Origin: Perca fluviatilis
Lineage: Eukaryota > Chordata > Actinopteri > Perciformes > Percidae
Length of the DNA: 64,000 nucleotides
Reading direction: 5' to 3'
NCBI RefSeq assembly: GCF_010015445.1
Contig: NC_053115.1
Span: 5,377,576-5,441,575, forward strand
In this document: positions 38,291 through 50,300 of the stretch, in pieces
Layout: every line of letters begins with the position of its first letter
Position numbering within the stretch: position 1 is the stretch's first letter
The notes under the pieces: generated by a model
Database searches by the model: none
What the model was told of the DNA's origin: nothing
The model's input: the letters and a program-made list of their open reading frames with translations, nothing else
Position numbers and translations under genes: made by a program

Positions 38291-39824
38291 AAAAAAAGAC
38301 AGTGACCAGTAGTGAGCGTGAGGTCGCATATTATCTGCACATCTACTGATGCATTTATTCAGAATTTACATTGGTTTTTACGGTGCCAGGTGGCTTCTAT
38401 CCCATAAATCCAGGATATTACTATCCTCTATTACTGTCCAACCTGGAGGTAAGGAGATAAAAACAATCGCCCTGTACGGACAGTACTGGTAGCTGCTGAT
38501 TCTGAGGACATACAGCATCTGAAACTGTATTAACATGTTGAATAAAACAAAACAAAGTATGTGGCAATCAATGTAATTTGTCTGAATCAGCAGCAGCTGA
38601 GCCTGTTGCAGGTTTAAATATTCTCGCAGCAACAGCAACATAGGTGTCCTTCAGATATGAGGACTTGTTGAAAGAAAATGTTAGCTGCCCGTTCAACCTT
38701 GCATCATTTTTGTATAATTCCATTTGAAGCTCTGGATTAATCAAATCCAACAACAGAAAAACCTTCCACCACATTTCTGAATGTAATGCTTGTCCAAAGT
38801 TATTCAACTTTCCATTATGCCCAACATGGCATGACTTTTCTAAAGTTCAATTCTATTTTTAAATTTCCATTCTCCAGTGGCCTTCTAATTAACCTCATTT
38901 CATTCAACCTGCAGGCAGTGATTATCTGGTGAATACACCCGTTTAATAGGCGTTTTATAAAAGTATTGCTTTGTTTCATGCCTCATGTTGAGGCAATCAT
39001 GCAATAAGTATTATAATTATGTGTTTTTCTCACAGAGATATTCCACGTCCTTACATTTTATGAATTGTGTTTTGTATGTTAAACCTAATGTTGTAGAGTA
39101 CACTCTAAAAGTGCGGAGAGACTAAAATGAAAGTCTCAAATTGGAAAGGATAAAACTCCTTGTTTCCATCACATGGGTTCTGCTGAGTTTGTGTAGAGCA
39201 ACGTTCAGGGGCATCTCACCCATCGAGCCAGAGCATGAGCTGGAATCACAGCTCCCCATTTTAAAATTTGCTTCACACATTTGCTTAGTGCTCCCTGCTT
39301 TGGCGAACGCGTTGAATGGAATGGACAACATCTGTGCTAGCAGCTGAGTTGATTAAGCATCCTGGCAAAGCGTTTGATTTGGAGAGGGCTGTGGCGGAGA
39401 GAACACAACACTTCCCCACATCTCCGGGTTTGCTTTTATATTAAATGGTTTGTTTCAGTCAAACTCCTGTCTGTTTGACTCTTTTTGGGAAAAACGTACA
39501 GTGGTGGAGGTCTTCGGAGAAGTGTTGCTTAGCAACAACGGCTGCGGTCAAGGCAAATTGATTTATAAATTGTGTTTGTCGAAGTTCGACGGACTGCTTT
39601 CTAGAACAAACGTGAAAAAAGTACAAGTTAGAACACCATAGAGGCCAAAGATGTTTGCATTCACCTCTCTGTTATTTTCTCAGCCATAAAGTATTTATAT
39701 AATAATACAATAATGGCAGCACCATATGGCAATGATAAAAAAAAAATAGTTTACACACGCCAATCTGTCCAATTGCTACACTTAGCAGCTATGTCTGTCT
39801 TCTTCAGTGCAACAGCTATTCAGT
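38291..39824. other. Intergenic, repeat-poor
   Basis: No exon or transposon recognised. Confidence 0.5.
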
Positions 39825-40177
39825 TTAAAGCTCTAGTGCGTAACTTTTTGATATTAATGAACGTCCGTTACATTCAAGCCATTGCCAACTCAGTTGCTAC
39901 AAAGCTAATTAAGACTATCAGCTCCACACAACTCTCTCTGGATTTCTCAGCATGGCTTTGTTCAGAAGATTGTGGCGTCCGGCGACTTTCGCACACAGAA
40001 ACTCAAGTGAAGATAATGACCTCTTCTGAAGAGACCATCATCGTTTTTTGAATCCTCCGTGTCCTCCTTGGCTACTAGCAACTGCATGGAGAAGGGTTGG
40101 GGGCGCGTGTTACAGTTTTTTTGTCATTACTTAAAATTCTTCATGGGGGCGACAGAAACAACGCACTATAGCTTTAA
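39825..40177. mobile_element. TTAA-flanked MITE, copy A of family 'AGCT'
   Basis: TTAAAGCTCTAGTGCGTAAC at left and ACGCACTATAGCTTTAA at right; the longest uninterrupted copy of the family in the window (353 bp). No coding capacity. Confidence 0.8.
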
Positions 40178-43100
40178 CAAGTCCTCCAAAATATACGACG
40201 ATATAGGTCGTTTAATCCTACGCCTGATGAGCCCCTAGAGGTGGCAGGCAATACAACCCACAGGAACGCTTTTAAACACTGTTTTTTATGTACCTTGAGT
40301 TTAATGATGAAACAAAAGAAAATCTTTCCAAGGTATGCATTTAAAAAAAGGCATTTAAAGAATTACACAAAATCATGAAAATGCTGAAATATGTTTTGAC
40401 TAGTCTAATGTTCCACAGAAATCTTAATTAATGACACCTCAAAACGGTTTATTTGTTTAAAATCTACAACATTACATAATATGACCCCCCCTCCCCCATA
40501 TTGATCTAAGGCAGGAAACTGCTGTGCACAAGGGCCATATTTCAGAGATGAGGCAAAAAAAAACAATTGTGTCCTCCAGCGTACAGTACAGTACGGTATG
40601 AACTAAGACGCCATCCTTATTGTGCGTTCTCTACAGTTTCATCAAGCCATGAAGGAGATGAATGATGTGTGAGGACGCCCTGGACGCTCGGCTGTGTGAA
40701 GCGGTGGCAGCTCCGGCTCTGTTTACTGTGCTTTCTATTCACCAGGCCCACAGCCATTTGTCACAGTATTGGCGCATCGGCATACAGTAGAGCACGCAGC
40801 CTGAGCTGCTCTCTCATTCATCAAATCAAAAGCTGATGAAAGTCTTTCGACTTAAATGAGACAAAACTGAATTGAGCCGTTGAGATATCCCAGTGTGAGC
40901 ATCCTTTGTCATTTAAATGCCTAATTTGAAATGATCCCCAGGGCTATCCCAGAAAATACACAATGACACAAAATTATCATTTAAATGAAAAGTAGTTATG
41001 TTATTTTGTAACAATATCACCATCTTTAAAATATACCGGGCAGAAAAAAATATATGATTATTTTCCCTCAAACTGTAACAAATTGGCATGACACTGATAT
41101 GAGCGTGCTTCTTTTGTAGTCGAAGCTGGAGTTTGAGTGAGTGACGGGAGTGAATGAGAAAATATGTTACACCATGAAGAACAACGAAGCAAGAACAGTA
41201 GAGCTAGTACAGCGACTACTTGCAATACAATAAGCAGGAATGTGTTGGAGAATTCTGAGAGGTTTTTATGTAAGGGTTAATGCCCGACGAGGAGTCCATT
41301 GTCAGGTATTAATGGACGACGGCGAGGCGTGAACTGTCCGACGCGCGAAGTGGGCATAAACCCGCTTATACCATGGTCACTTGCCAAATAACATTTTTAA
41401 AACATTAGTTCATATTTTAATTAGTTTTACAATCGAAATCTAAAGTTTATCCAAACAATAACTCCGTTTCCCTGGTTATGCCTGACGGTTTGACTAATAC
41501 CTGGAACAATCATTCCCATCCATCAGGTTCTTATGCAATGTAAACGTTGTTCTCTCCACCAGGAATTAGGAAGAACCTTAGATACGACTTGCCTCCCTTA
41601 GCAACCGGAGATATTTATATAGTCCGCTCAGCTGATAGAACCCTTCAGTTTAGCTACGAGCCAGAAAGCTAACGCTATGCTAGCAAGATCCAAAGTCAAT
41701 AACATTGTGTACAGTTGGCAATCAGTAAAAATAATTTGACAGTATGTTGAACAACAAGACAAGCTAGCTATCCAGCCATGTCATTGTCCCCAAAACAATA
41801 TAAAGACTTTTACGAAGAATTTGAACCGTGATGTGTAACGTTGCTGTCGGCTGCAGCGGCGCAGCCTGAAGCAGCGAGCTGAACAGTGAACGGGATGTGA
41901 GATAACGTTATTCTCTGTGAAACAAAGTCAGTCCAGAGGGCCAGTATAACTGACTTCTTGCAGCCTGTGTGTTTTAGCGCCATCCTGTGGTGTTCAGAGG
42001 ACGATTTGGAAATAATAAATCCACATTTCCTTATTGATTTAATGTAGCGCATTCATTTAGAACAGTAAACAGTCTGTTTCACCGAACTCCTTTAGTAGTC
42101 AGTATCGAGTATTCACCCAGACCATGGTAGCAATAATTTCAGACCATAATGCAATGCAGCCACAAGACTAGACTATGTATTTTTGTTTACAACCCCTCTC
42201 TACCTGTCATTATACAGTAAGTTATTCTGTGAAAAATAAGAAATCAAGGCTTACATTCAAAGAGCTTCATTAACGTCACTAATTGTAGTCCACACTCGCA
42301 GCCCCTGAGGCCCGAAGCCATTTTGAAATTAACCGTCTCAAGTTTTTTAAAGCTAATTAAATAAAATCAAAAATTAGCCGATGATTAAGCTTAATGAAAA
42401 AACAAGGCAGTAATGTTGGTCTGTGTTGGTGTGAAACAGTGTTTGGGCTTATTATTGTTGTGCTATGTTTCTCTTTTCATCTAGGGAATTTTAAATCTGC
42501 ATAAATCATTTTTTTGTTTGCTTACAGGTTGAACTCCACACCAAGCTAAAAAGCGCACACGTTTGACATATAAAGTTGATACGGCAAACTTGTTAGTAAA
42601 CCGCTAGCTCTGTTTTGTTCTCCATCAACTCTTGAGGAAAGAATTTGGGCCTTTATCTTGCAAGTGCCCCACTATGGTCACTAACGAAATTTCAACAGAT
42701 GAGTGCATCAGCGCACACGGGGCAACAAGCACACGTTAGTACGCGCATGTACCTAGTACATAATAAGCTGTTTCAAATTTTTAATGTTCAATGCCTTATC
42801 GTGTTGATGTGACCGAGCCCGACCCGAACATCATTTCTAAATAGCTGTCAGAACCGGGCCCGGGCCCATTGGGTACCGTTGGGTACCGTTGGGTACCGTC
42901 GGGTCCCAACAGGCTCGGTTCGGGTATCCATCCTCTATGGTGCTGGTCTGGTAGTGTTAACAGAGATTGTTAAAAAAAGCTGTTGCTGTCTTAACCAAGG
43001 TTGATGAGAAGGCCTTAAAACCCAAACAATAGGCTGGAGGACGCTAAAACACTCTGTAGAACTGAGAGGAACTACAAGCGGACCTGTAATTTTCTGTTAG

Positions 43101-44223
43101 TTCGTGACTAAAGCGTGATTTATGCTTCTGCGTTAAATCTACGCCACGGTGTCGTTACTCACTGTCACTCTCTCTCTCTCGCTCTACCACACACTCCCCA
43201 AGCACACACACATACAAGCTCTGCTATTATTCTAAAGAGATCGATGCACACATCAACACACAAGTATAAACTTCAGGCCACTTATGTACAGTAGGCTACG
43301 GCGAAAGCTCTGCGTGGAGCCTCCGCAGAACAATATATCATGCTTAAGAGCATGATATATTCTTATTTCTCATTCTTATTTCATGTAATCATTTGATCCA
43401 TTGTTAATGTAAAAATATTAGTTTCCTGAAGCTTTAAAAAAGTACAATGTTTTAAAAGGAAAAACAAAACTGTCACATTACCGCACCATCTGTAGTCACT
43501 GTCAGCTGTAGCACCTGTTTAGGGAATATACAAAAATATTGATTAATGCAGCTTTAAATTCCCAGATATAGGCAAGGCTTAATCTTGGTGAATATGACTG
43601 CGTTGCTCTGAGCAAAAATGGTGCGATTATCTTGGGTCATGTAGGTGTAGATTTAGTAGTGATGCGTGATAAAAAAGTTTGAGGGAAAGTGGCTACACAA
43701 ACACTGGGGTGCTGTTATCTACAATAAAAGTGTATTTGGAGTTTTTTTATCTAGACAGTGCTATTGATATGTTCGGTAAGTTCTTGGGGGTAAACTGAAG
43801 AGGTACAGCATACATTTGTGTATTGTACTGTTGGTGTCAAGACACCAAATGAAAATGAAAATCCAGTATGTATAGTCTCCATTTTACTAAAGGGACAGGA
43901 CAGGACAGGACAGGGCAGGATGGGACGGGATGGAACGGAACAGGACAGGATACCATACCTTAATAACATCAGTTATGGTACAGTACATACCACTGAATGA
44001 TAAACAATAAATGCAAAAAGAAAAAATTCCATAAAGATTCACCCCTTGTCCTTGTGAAATTCACGTCATGAATAGAAGCTTCTCCACCTGCAAAAATTGC
44101 TAAATTGTAGTTTTAAACTCAAAATTGACAGAATAAAAAAAAAACTAAAGCAAATGGAATGATGTGGCTGACACAGCTCAGATCTTCCAGGAATTTTAAC
44201 CCAGGACAGACCTTGGCATTTTG
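40178..44223. other. Intergenic with several old repeats
   Basis: A CpG-rich MITE-like patch at 41270-41395 (AATGCCCGACGAGG, AAACCCGCTTATACC). A repeat with tandem GGGTACCGTT units at 42871-42907. A dispersed repeat at 43100-43330 (GTGATTTATGCTTCTGCG). A GGACA/GGACG pentamer tract at about 43896-43950. No exon recognised. Confidence 0.45.
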
Positions 44224-44231
44224 CTCTACAG

Positions 44232-44896
44232 CAGGGGTCTTCAACCTTTTTTAAGCCAAGGGCCCTTAACTAAAAGAGAGATGGAGCAGGATACTTCATA
44301 TATTGTATAAAATGTTCATATATTGTGTAAAGTTGTGTAAAGTTGCATAATAAACTGGGCTACAATAATAAAACCTACAATAATGTGTAGGGCCGCCTAA
44401 AGCCTTTATACCTTTTTGCATAGGATACTAAGCTAGTTACTATGTTTACTGTGCTTGGATGTTTTTAAATGTTATTTATAATTGTTACTTATTGACTGGT
44501 GCTGAGAGAGTGCCAAGGCACATTGTATTTCATTGCTGTGGTACTCTGTACTAATATGCATATGACAATAAACTTGAACTGAACTGAACTGAACTAAGCT
44601 ATTAAAATAGCCTACTTATTGTTGGCATGATTTTATAAATCATGTTTAAATGTTACACATACATGCAGCACAGTGAACCCTTAGGATTAACTGTGTATGC
44701 GGATGGCCTTAGTGACTACCTTACTTATGGGCCAGTTAGCAGTGGGGATTTATGTTTGCTAATAATATGTTGGATTCATGTTAAGACTTTTAAATTTTTT
44801 TAAAAACTTTAAAAAAATTAACAATAATTTGGAGGACCCCCTGCAGTGACTCTGAGGACCCCTTAGGGGCTCCAGACCCCCTGTTGAAGATCCCTG
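44232..44896 (+). mobile_element. hAT-type MITE with 8-bp duplication, holding an L2 tail
   Basis: Ends CAGGGGTCTTCAAC and GTTGAAGATCCCTG; flanks CTCTACAG (44224-44231) and CTATACAG (44897-44904), 7 of 8. The reference copy for the inverted, interrupted copy D at 5012-6405. Contains a LINE tail at 44434-44596. Confidence 0.85.
44434..44596 (+). mobile_element. L2 LINE 3' UTR fragment
   Basis: GCACATTGTATTTCATTGCT, ATGACAATAAACTTGAACTG and a (GAACT)n tail: the standard fish L2 3' end. Absent from copy D, so it inserted after the family spread. Confidence 0.75.
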
Positions 44897-45476
44897 CTAT
44901 ACAGCATTGTGATTCTCATCTCAATATTTTGGGGACATTGGTGCAAGTCTCCATGATGGTGGATCCTTTTGTTTAGCCTCCAGATCAGACTTTGTACCAT
45001 ATGTTAGTTTTCATCTCCCTTTAATGTGAACCAGGCGGGTTTAATAGTATAGCTAAAATTCCAATCAGAATATGACACATGGCAACCCCTACAGAGAAAT
45101 TCTGGCCATGGGCACATAAAACAAGTAGAAAAGACAATCTGAGTATATTATTAGACTTGGACTTCCTATCACTGACAAGAAAGACAGCCTGGATAACAGT
45201 ATACTACTTGTATGATATGACTTTGTACAGTATGTCAAAGTTATCTTATTAGTTCATACTTAAGGTTTTCATGATATGAAACCCTGTTTTTAAATATTAT
45301 GGCTGACATTTTGTTCAGCAATAGCCCACTAATTTATTTGCACTATGTAACTGTGTCTCTACATTGTAGTCTTTTGTCTGTGGCGGAGTCCGCCATTCAC
45401 ATGAAACAATGAAGCACGGAACCCCAGCGACATTGTTAGTAGCCTGACTGTTAAATGTCACACCATTTGTATTAAG

Positions 45477-46514
45477 GGACCGTTTGGTATTTATGGAATG
45501 GACCACCGGAAAAATAGGGGAGGGTCATGTCTTTTTATTCTTTGTTGAGGGGAGGGTCATCCAACATTTTTCAGTCCAGACGGGTTGGTCACCCAACTTT
45601 TTTGTATTCATGAAACAGCTACATTTCAAAGTGGCTTGTTTGGTGCATATTTTTCCTTGTAGCTCTTAATCTCAGACCTCCTTCGCTACCAGATGGGTCT
45701 GACCCATGAGTTTGCTGGGGGCAGGGGGAGCTGCCCCCCTGGTGGCTGAAACGGATAATTGCATTGTTTAATAATTACGTCTGGCATGACCAGATATTTT
45801 ATAAATATTTTAAATAACACAAAACAACTAAATGGTGGTAGGTAATACATCTGATTTCATATACTGCTTTAGTAAAAAAAATATTTCCTGGCTGACGATG
45901 GGAGCAGCAGGGCATAAAAAACGAAAATGACTGTTGCTAGTCTGGACATCTTACCGTGCCAAGGTTGCAATAAAGATTTCCTAAATGCCATGTATATACA
46001 TTTGATGTCAGCTTACTAATTGATTGCGGGTTTTGTGTAGATTTGGACTTACGTTTATTCCACTTTGTATAAAACGGCGAAGTGGAGGAAGCCTAATGAC
46101 GAGTCCATAGCAACCAGTTTGTGTGTTGAATGTTACCCAGAGTGCCTTGCTGAATGGTCTCAATATTCTATTATTTTATTTCATGTGAATACTAGTTTAC
46201 TAGAGGAGTAACTTAGTATTTGAAGTAATGCAGTAATGCAGGAAGCGTGCATTTAGTTTCCATGCTTATTGTGTTTCCACAACAATGTTAGTGAGTAAAT
46301 CTACTGAAATGGCCACCACATCATAACAGAGGAGTGGGATGCGTCAGATGAGAATGCAAAGGTTTAGCAAACCAGTGCAGAAGGTATTGATAATCTTTTG
46401 GGAGTGGGTCATGCCTTTTTTCCAAATTGTTTGGGAGGGTCATAGAAAAATTATTACTGGCGAGGGGAGGGTCATGTCTATTTTGAATAAAGGTCCCAAA
46501 ACTTCGGTGGCCCC
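45477..46514. mobile_element. Candidate TTAA-flanked element, 1.04 kb
   Basis: TTAA (45473-45476) then GGGACCGTTTGG; at the other end GGTGGCCCC then TTAA (46515-46518). Both ends also share GGGGAGGGTCATGTCT (near 45520 in direct form and near 46458), so termini contain repeated subterminal motifs. Terminal inverted repeats are weak. No transposase. Confidence 0.45.
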
Positions 46515-46874
46515 TTAAATAAATAACAAACAGTTCCTAAGTTACTGCCAATGCAAAACATTTCCTACTGTTGCTTCTTCGCAAAAAACGCTCAACTGGC
46601 AAATACATGAGGTGGCTTTTATTATGAAGCTTGCACAAAAACATAATGTATTTGTCACAGTGGCTAGCGATGCTTTGTCGGGTGCCTGGGATTTTCAAAT
46701 CTTATTTTATTTTATACATGTGGGAGACCAACGACATAATGAAAGATTTAACCGATTTTTAATATTTTAATCGGAAGAGCTCCAAAAAAGGATCTGATCC
46801 ATCGCTGTTTCTTTCACACTACAGAGTTTCAAGTTTCAAAATCGGGGAGACTCAGATCCAGTCGGTAACATTAA

Positions 46875-47370
46875 AGTGCTCATATTATGCTCATTTTCAG
46901 GTTCATAATTGTATTTAGAGGTTGTACCAGAAAGGTTTATGTGGTTTCATTTTCAAAAAATACCATATTTTTGTTGTACTGCACATTGCTGCAGCTCATC
47001 TTTTCACCCTGTGTGTTGAGCTCTCTGTTTTAGCTACAGAGTGAGACATCTCACTTCTGTTCCTATCTGTGTTGGGAGTCGCACATGAGCTGTACCTAGT
47101 CAGTTGGAGAGCATGAGGGCGTGCCACGCTAGCAGCTAGGCGAGCATTATAACGTGTGTTACAAAGTGACCCACGTTTGTCTCTGAAGTAAAGGCAGGAC
47201 TACAATAGAGCTGTTTGGAGCAGTTTGTGAACAGTGTTTTCTGTTGGAGATGGTAAGTCCCTTTGGTGGTGGACTTTGGGCTTTTTCACTTGTTAAACCT
47301 ATAACGTGCACAAAAGATATATAACACAAGAAAGGAAAGGGAAAAAGCCAAAAAGCATAATATGAGTACT
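46875..47370. mobile_element. TTAA-type MITE, 496 bp
   Basis: AGTGCTCATATTATGCT at left and AGCATAATATGAGTACT at right (one mismatch in 17), with TTAA at left and TCAA at right. Very common fish family; no coding capacity. Confidence 0.8.
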
Positions 47371-47374
47371 TCAA

Positions 47375-50300
47375 GATTATGTCTGTAACAGGATCATTTG
47401 GGCAGATAATCAGTTCAGGCCAGTCTTGTATCAAGAACACCCCCGCGAATGTCGGGAGGGGCAAATCGGCCCCAAAGTCGGCCCTTTATTATCCCCTAGC
47501 GTGGGGCCAGCTTAAAGCATGACAACTTTAATGTTACAGTTGTATTGCTGTACAGTCTATCATGCAATTGATGGGGTAAAACTTGAATTTATTTTATTTG
47601 AAGATGATATTCTTTTTAAATATCACTCTCAAATATGGTCCAATAATCCGAAGCATATAGGCAAATTTATCAGTCACACATGCCTGTAGTGACTCCGACA
47701 GCTATGTTAAGTGTCATTCAAACATTCAAAAACCTCACAGTAAATTTTCACCAACTGGCTGAGTAAAAACTTTACTAGGACAACAGGTAAGTGTCTACAT
47801 TCAGATGGAGAATGCCATGCGTTTGCCCAATAGCACACTACATTGCAGAGAATGTGATTTTGTGGCTATATTGAGTTTGTGTTACAGTCATGTTGCTGCC
47901 ACTGGGTTGGCTTGGAATCATATTTTTTTCAGATGTTGGTAAGCCTTTAATACAATTTGGCATCTTATTTATGACCATTTGTTTTAAACTTTCGCATTAT
48001 GCTCCTTTGTAAACCTGAGGATAAAAAAAACACACATTCCCTCAAGTAAAAAGTATTTATCTCGTTACAAACATGGTATTAGTCATTGCTTAAGGCATTT
48101 GGTCTTTTGTCAATTCAAATGCCATCTGGGTAAACACAGTTCACGCTGCCCATCTGTTTGCTCAAATTTATTGTTGTTAATTTTGAAGACAACCAGCAGT
48201 GCACACTGCTTATATGCTGACAGGTGGGAAAGGTGTGAAGTTGGCTGTGTGCCACAACATCACAGCCACCAGCCAGCCGGTTGCTTCTTTGTGCGATATC
48301 CTACAGTATGTTACAGCCGTCAGAAGCTATTGGACACCGATGATAATCAATATGATTGGTGTCAGAAGTAATGTCAAATTCAAGCCAAGTGCATGACGTT
48401 TGATAAAATATTCTTAACTCAAGGTCCACTTACCGTTGTTTCCCACAGGTCTAAACTCCATCTCACCATGTCACGAATATGAAGCCGGCTCATGTGACTA
48501 CATGCGATGTTTGTCTGGTGAAAACAGGTGGCAGTTTCGTGTCATGACATTTTGTGGGTTTCTTGAATATGAGGCTTTACACATAATCACATAGATTCCT
48601 GTTGGCAAATGATATAACACGTACAGGTGAATAAATATATTGTATAAAAACGCTGTTTCTTGTACGTGTCTTCTTGTATTTGTTACGTGTGGTTCAGCCA
48701 AATTCTCTGGCCCTTACTTAAGTGAAGACGAAATAGGCAAGACGCAGATCACACAGTGTGTAACGACAAAGTCACGTCTCCTACAGTCGTGCTCCCTCAC
48801 TCTGTTGCATTTCATTTTTTTAAATTTGAGGGTGTCGTTACCCTTTAAAGGACTTGGATCAGGATCAACGTGAAAAGAACTTGATCGGGACATCCCTAAT
48901 ACAGTATGCATTAGATGGCCCTATCACATACTGTCAGTAATTGTTATAGCCTGCACATCACATTTGCACATTCGCTTAAGACAGAGACTGTGAGACATAA
49001 TGAAGGAGATGATGGTGGGTGGTATTTATTTTTTAATCCATCGTCCCTCAAACCATTAACTGACTCAGCCTTGTAAAGACTGCAGTGTACAGGCAAATGC
49101 TCAGTAATGATTAGCACTGGTCAAGAAGCCAGCAGAACATGAAAACAGACTTAGATAAAAAGCATTTGTATTGGGACGTAATGAAAATAAATATTTCAAT
49201 GGCACTAAACTGCTCTTTGCTGGCTCAGCAAACATGAGATGATAAAAGGATGGCTGATGCACATTTGATTGTGACATTTTCGCTATCAAAGAGAGGATAT
49301 AGTGATTCTAAATCAACCATAAAATTGCAGATGGTAATCCAATGCACGCCAGTAAATATGTTAAATGACTATCATCATTATCGCCTCTCCCTGCCTGACC
49401 CATGGCATACATCATTACCTTATCAATGAGATGGAACTTCATCTTTCTTGGAGGAAAGTGTTTTATTTGATTTTCACAACAGGGCCGCCAGTGTAATATT
49501 ACTTTGTCTTTTGTTACAAACACAAGTCATATTTAATATTCCAAATAATGGTTGGGCCAAGAAAGCATACAAGTAATATATTATTGCTCTGATAAGGCTG
49601 TAAAGTATCTTGTCGGTAGTCAGTGAAGTTCGGGCTATACTTATATGGATTAACCTTTTACATTTGCTAGAACATTCTCAAGACACAAAAATAAACACAA
49701 AGCCTCAAATTGATTTATAGACCAAGATCAAGTTAAGATATGTGAGCTCTGCAAAAGCAAAACAGTAGCAGCAGGATTCCGGTCAGTTAGACAATGAAAT
49801 CAGATAATCTGCTCCAACATCAGATAAGCATCACCTGTTAGCTTCTTTCATCTCCTCTCAGCTAGAGAAGATCAATGTCAACAGGGTCATAATTTCCGAA
49901 AATAATCTTTTCTATGACACTGCTGGTGGATCATGTTATGAATTGCTGGCTGTCCGCTGCAGTGCAACGTCAGACTAACTGTGGACACAACACAGTATCA
50001 CTGTGAGCTCCCACATACATACTGGGCGATCTGATTGTTGTAGTCGGTGATACAGAAATGCTTCAAAATCTATTTGCAAATCATCCCATGCATGGTCAAT
50101 ACGGAACAAAAGAAGTAATGCAGTTGATCTCCATGCCACATGAAGGGAACACTGCTGATTAAATCAACAGTAGGCTATTTAAATAGCAAAATACCACATC
50201 AATTCCATGTAGGTGTTTGTTTGCGGCCCTCACATCATTAAAAATGTAATTTACATTAATGCAGGTCTCTGTCCAATACCATTCTCTCTTTCACCAATGT

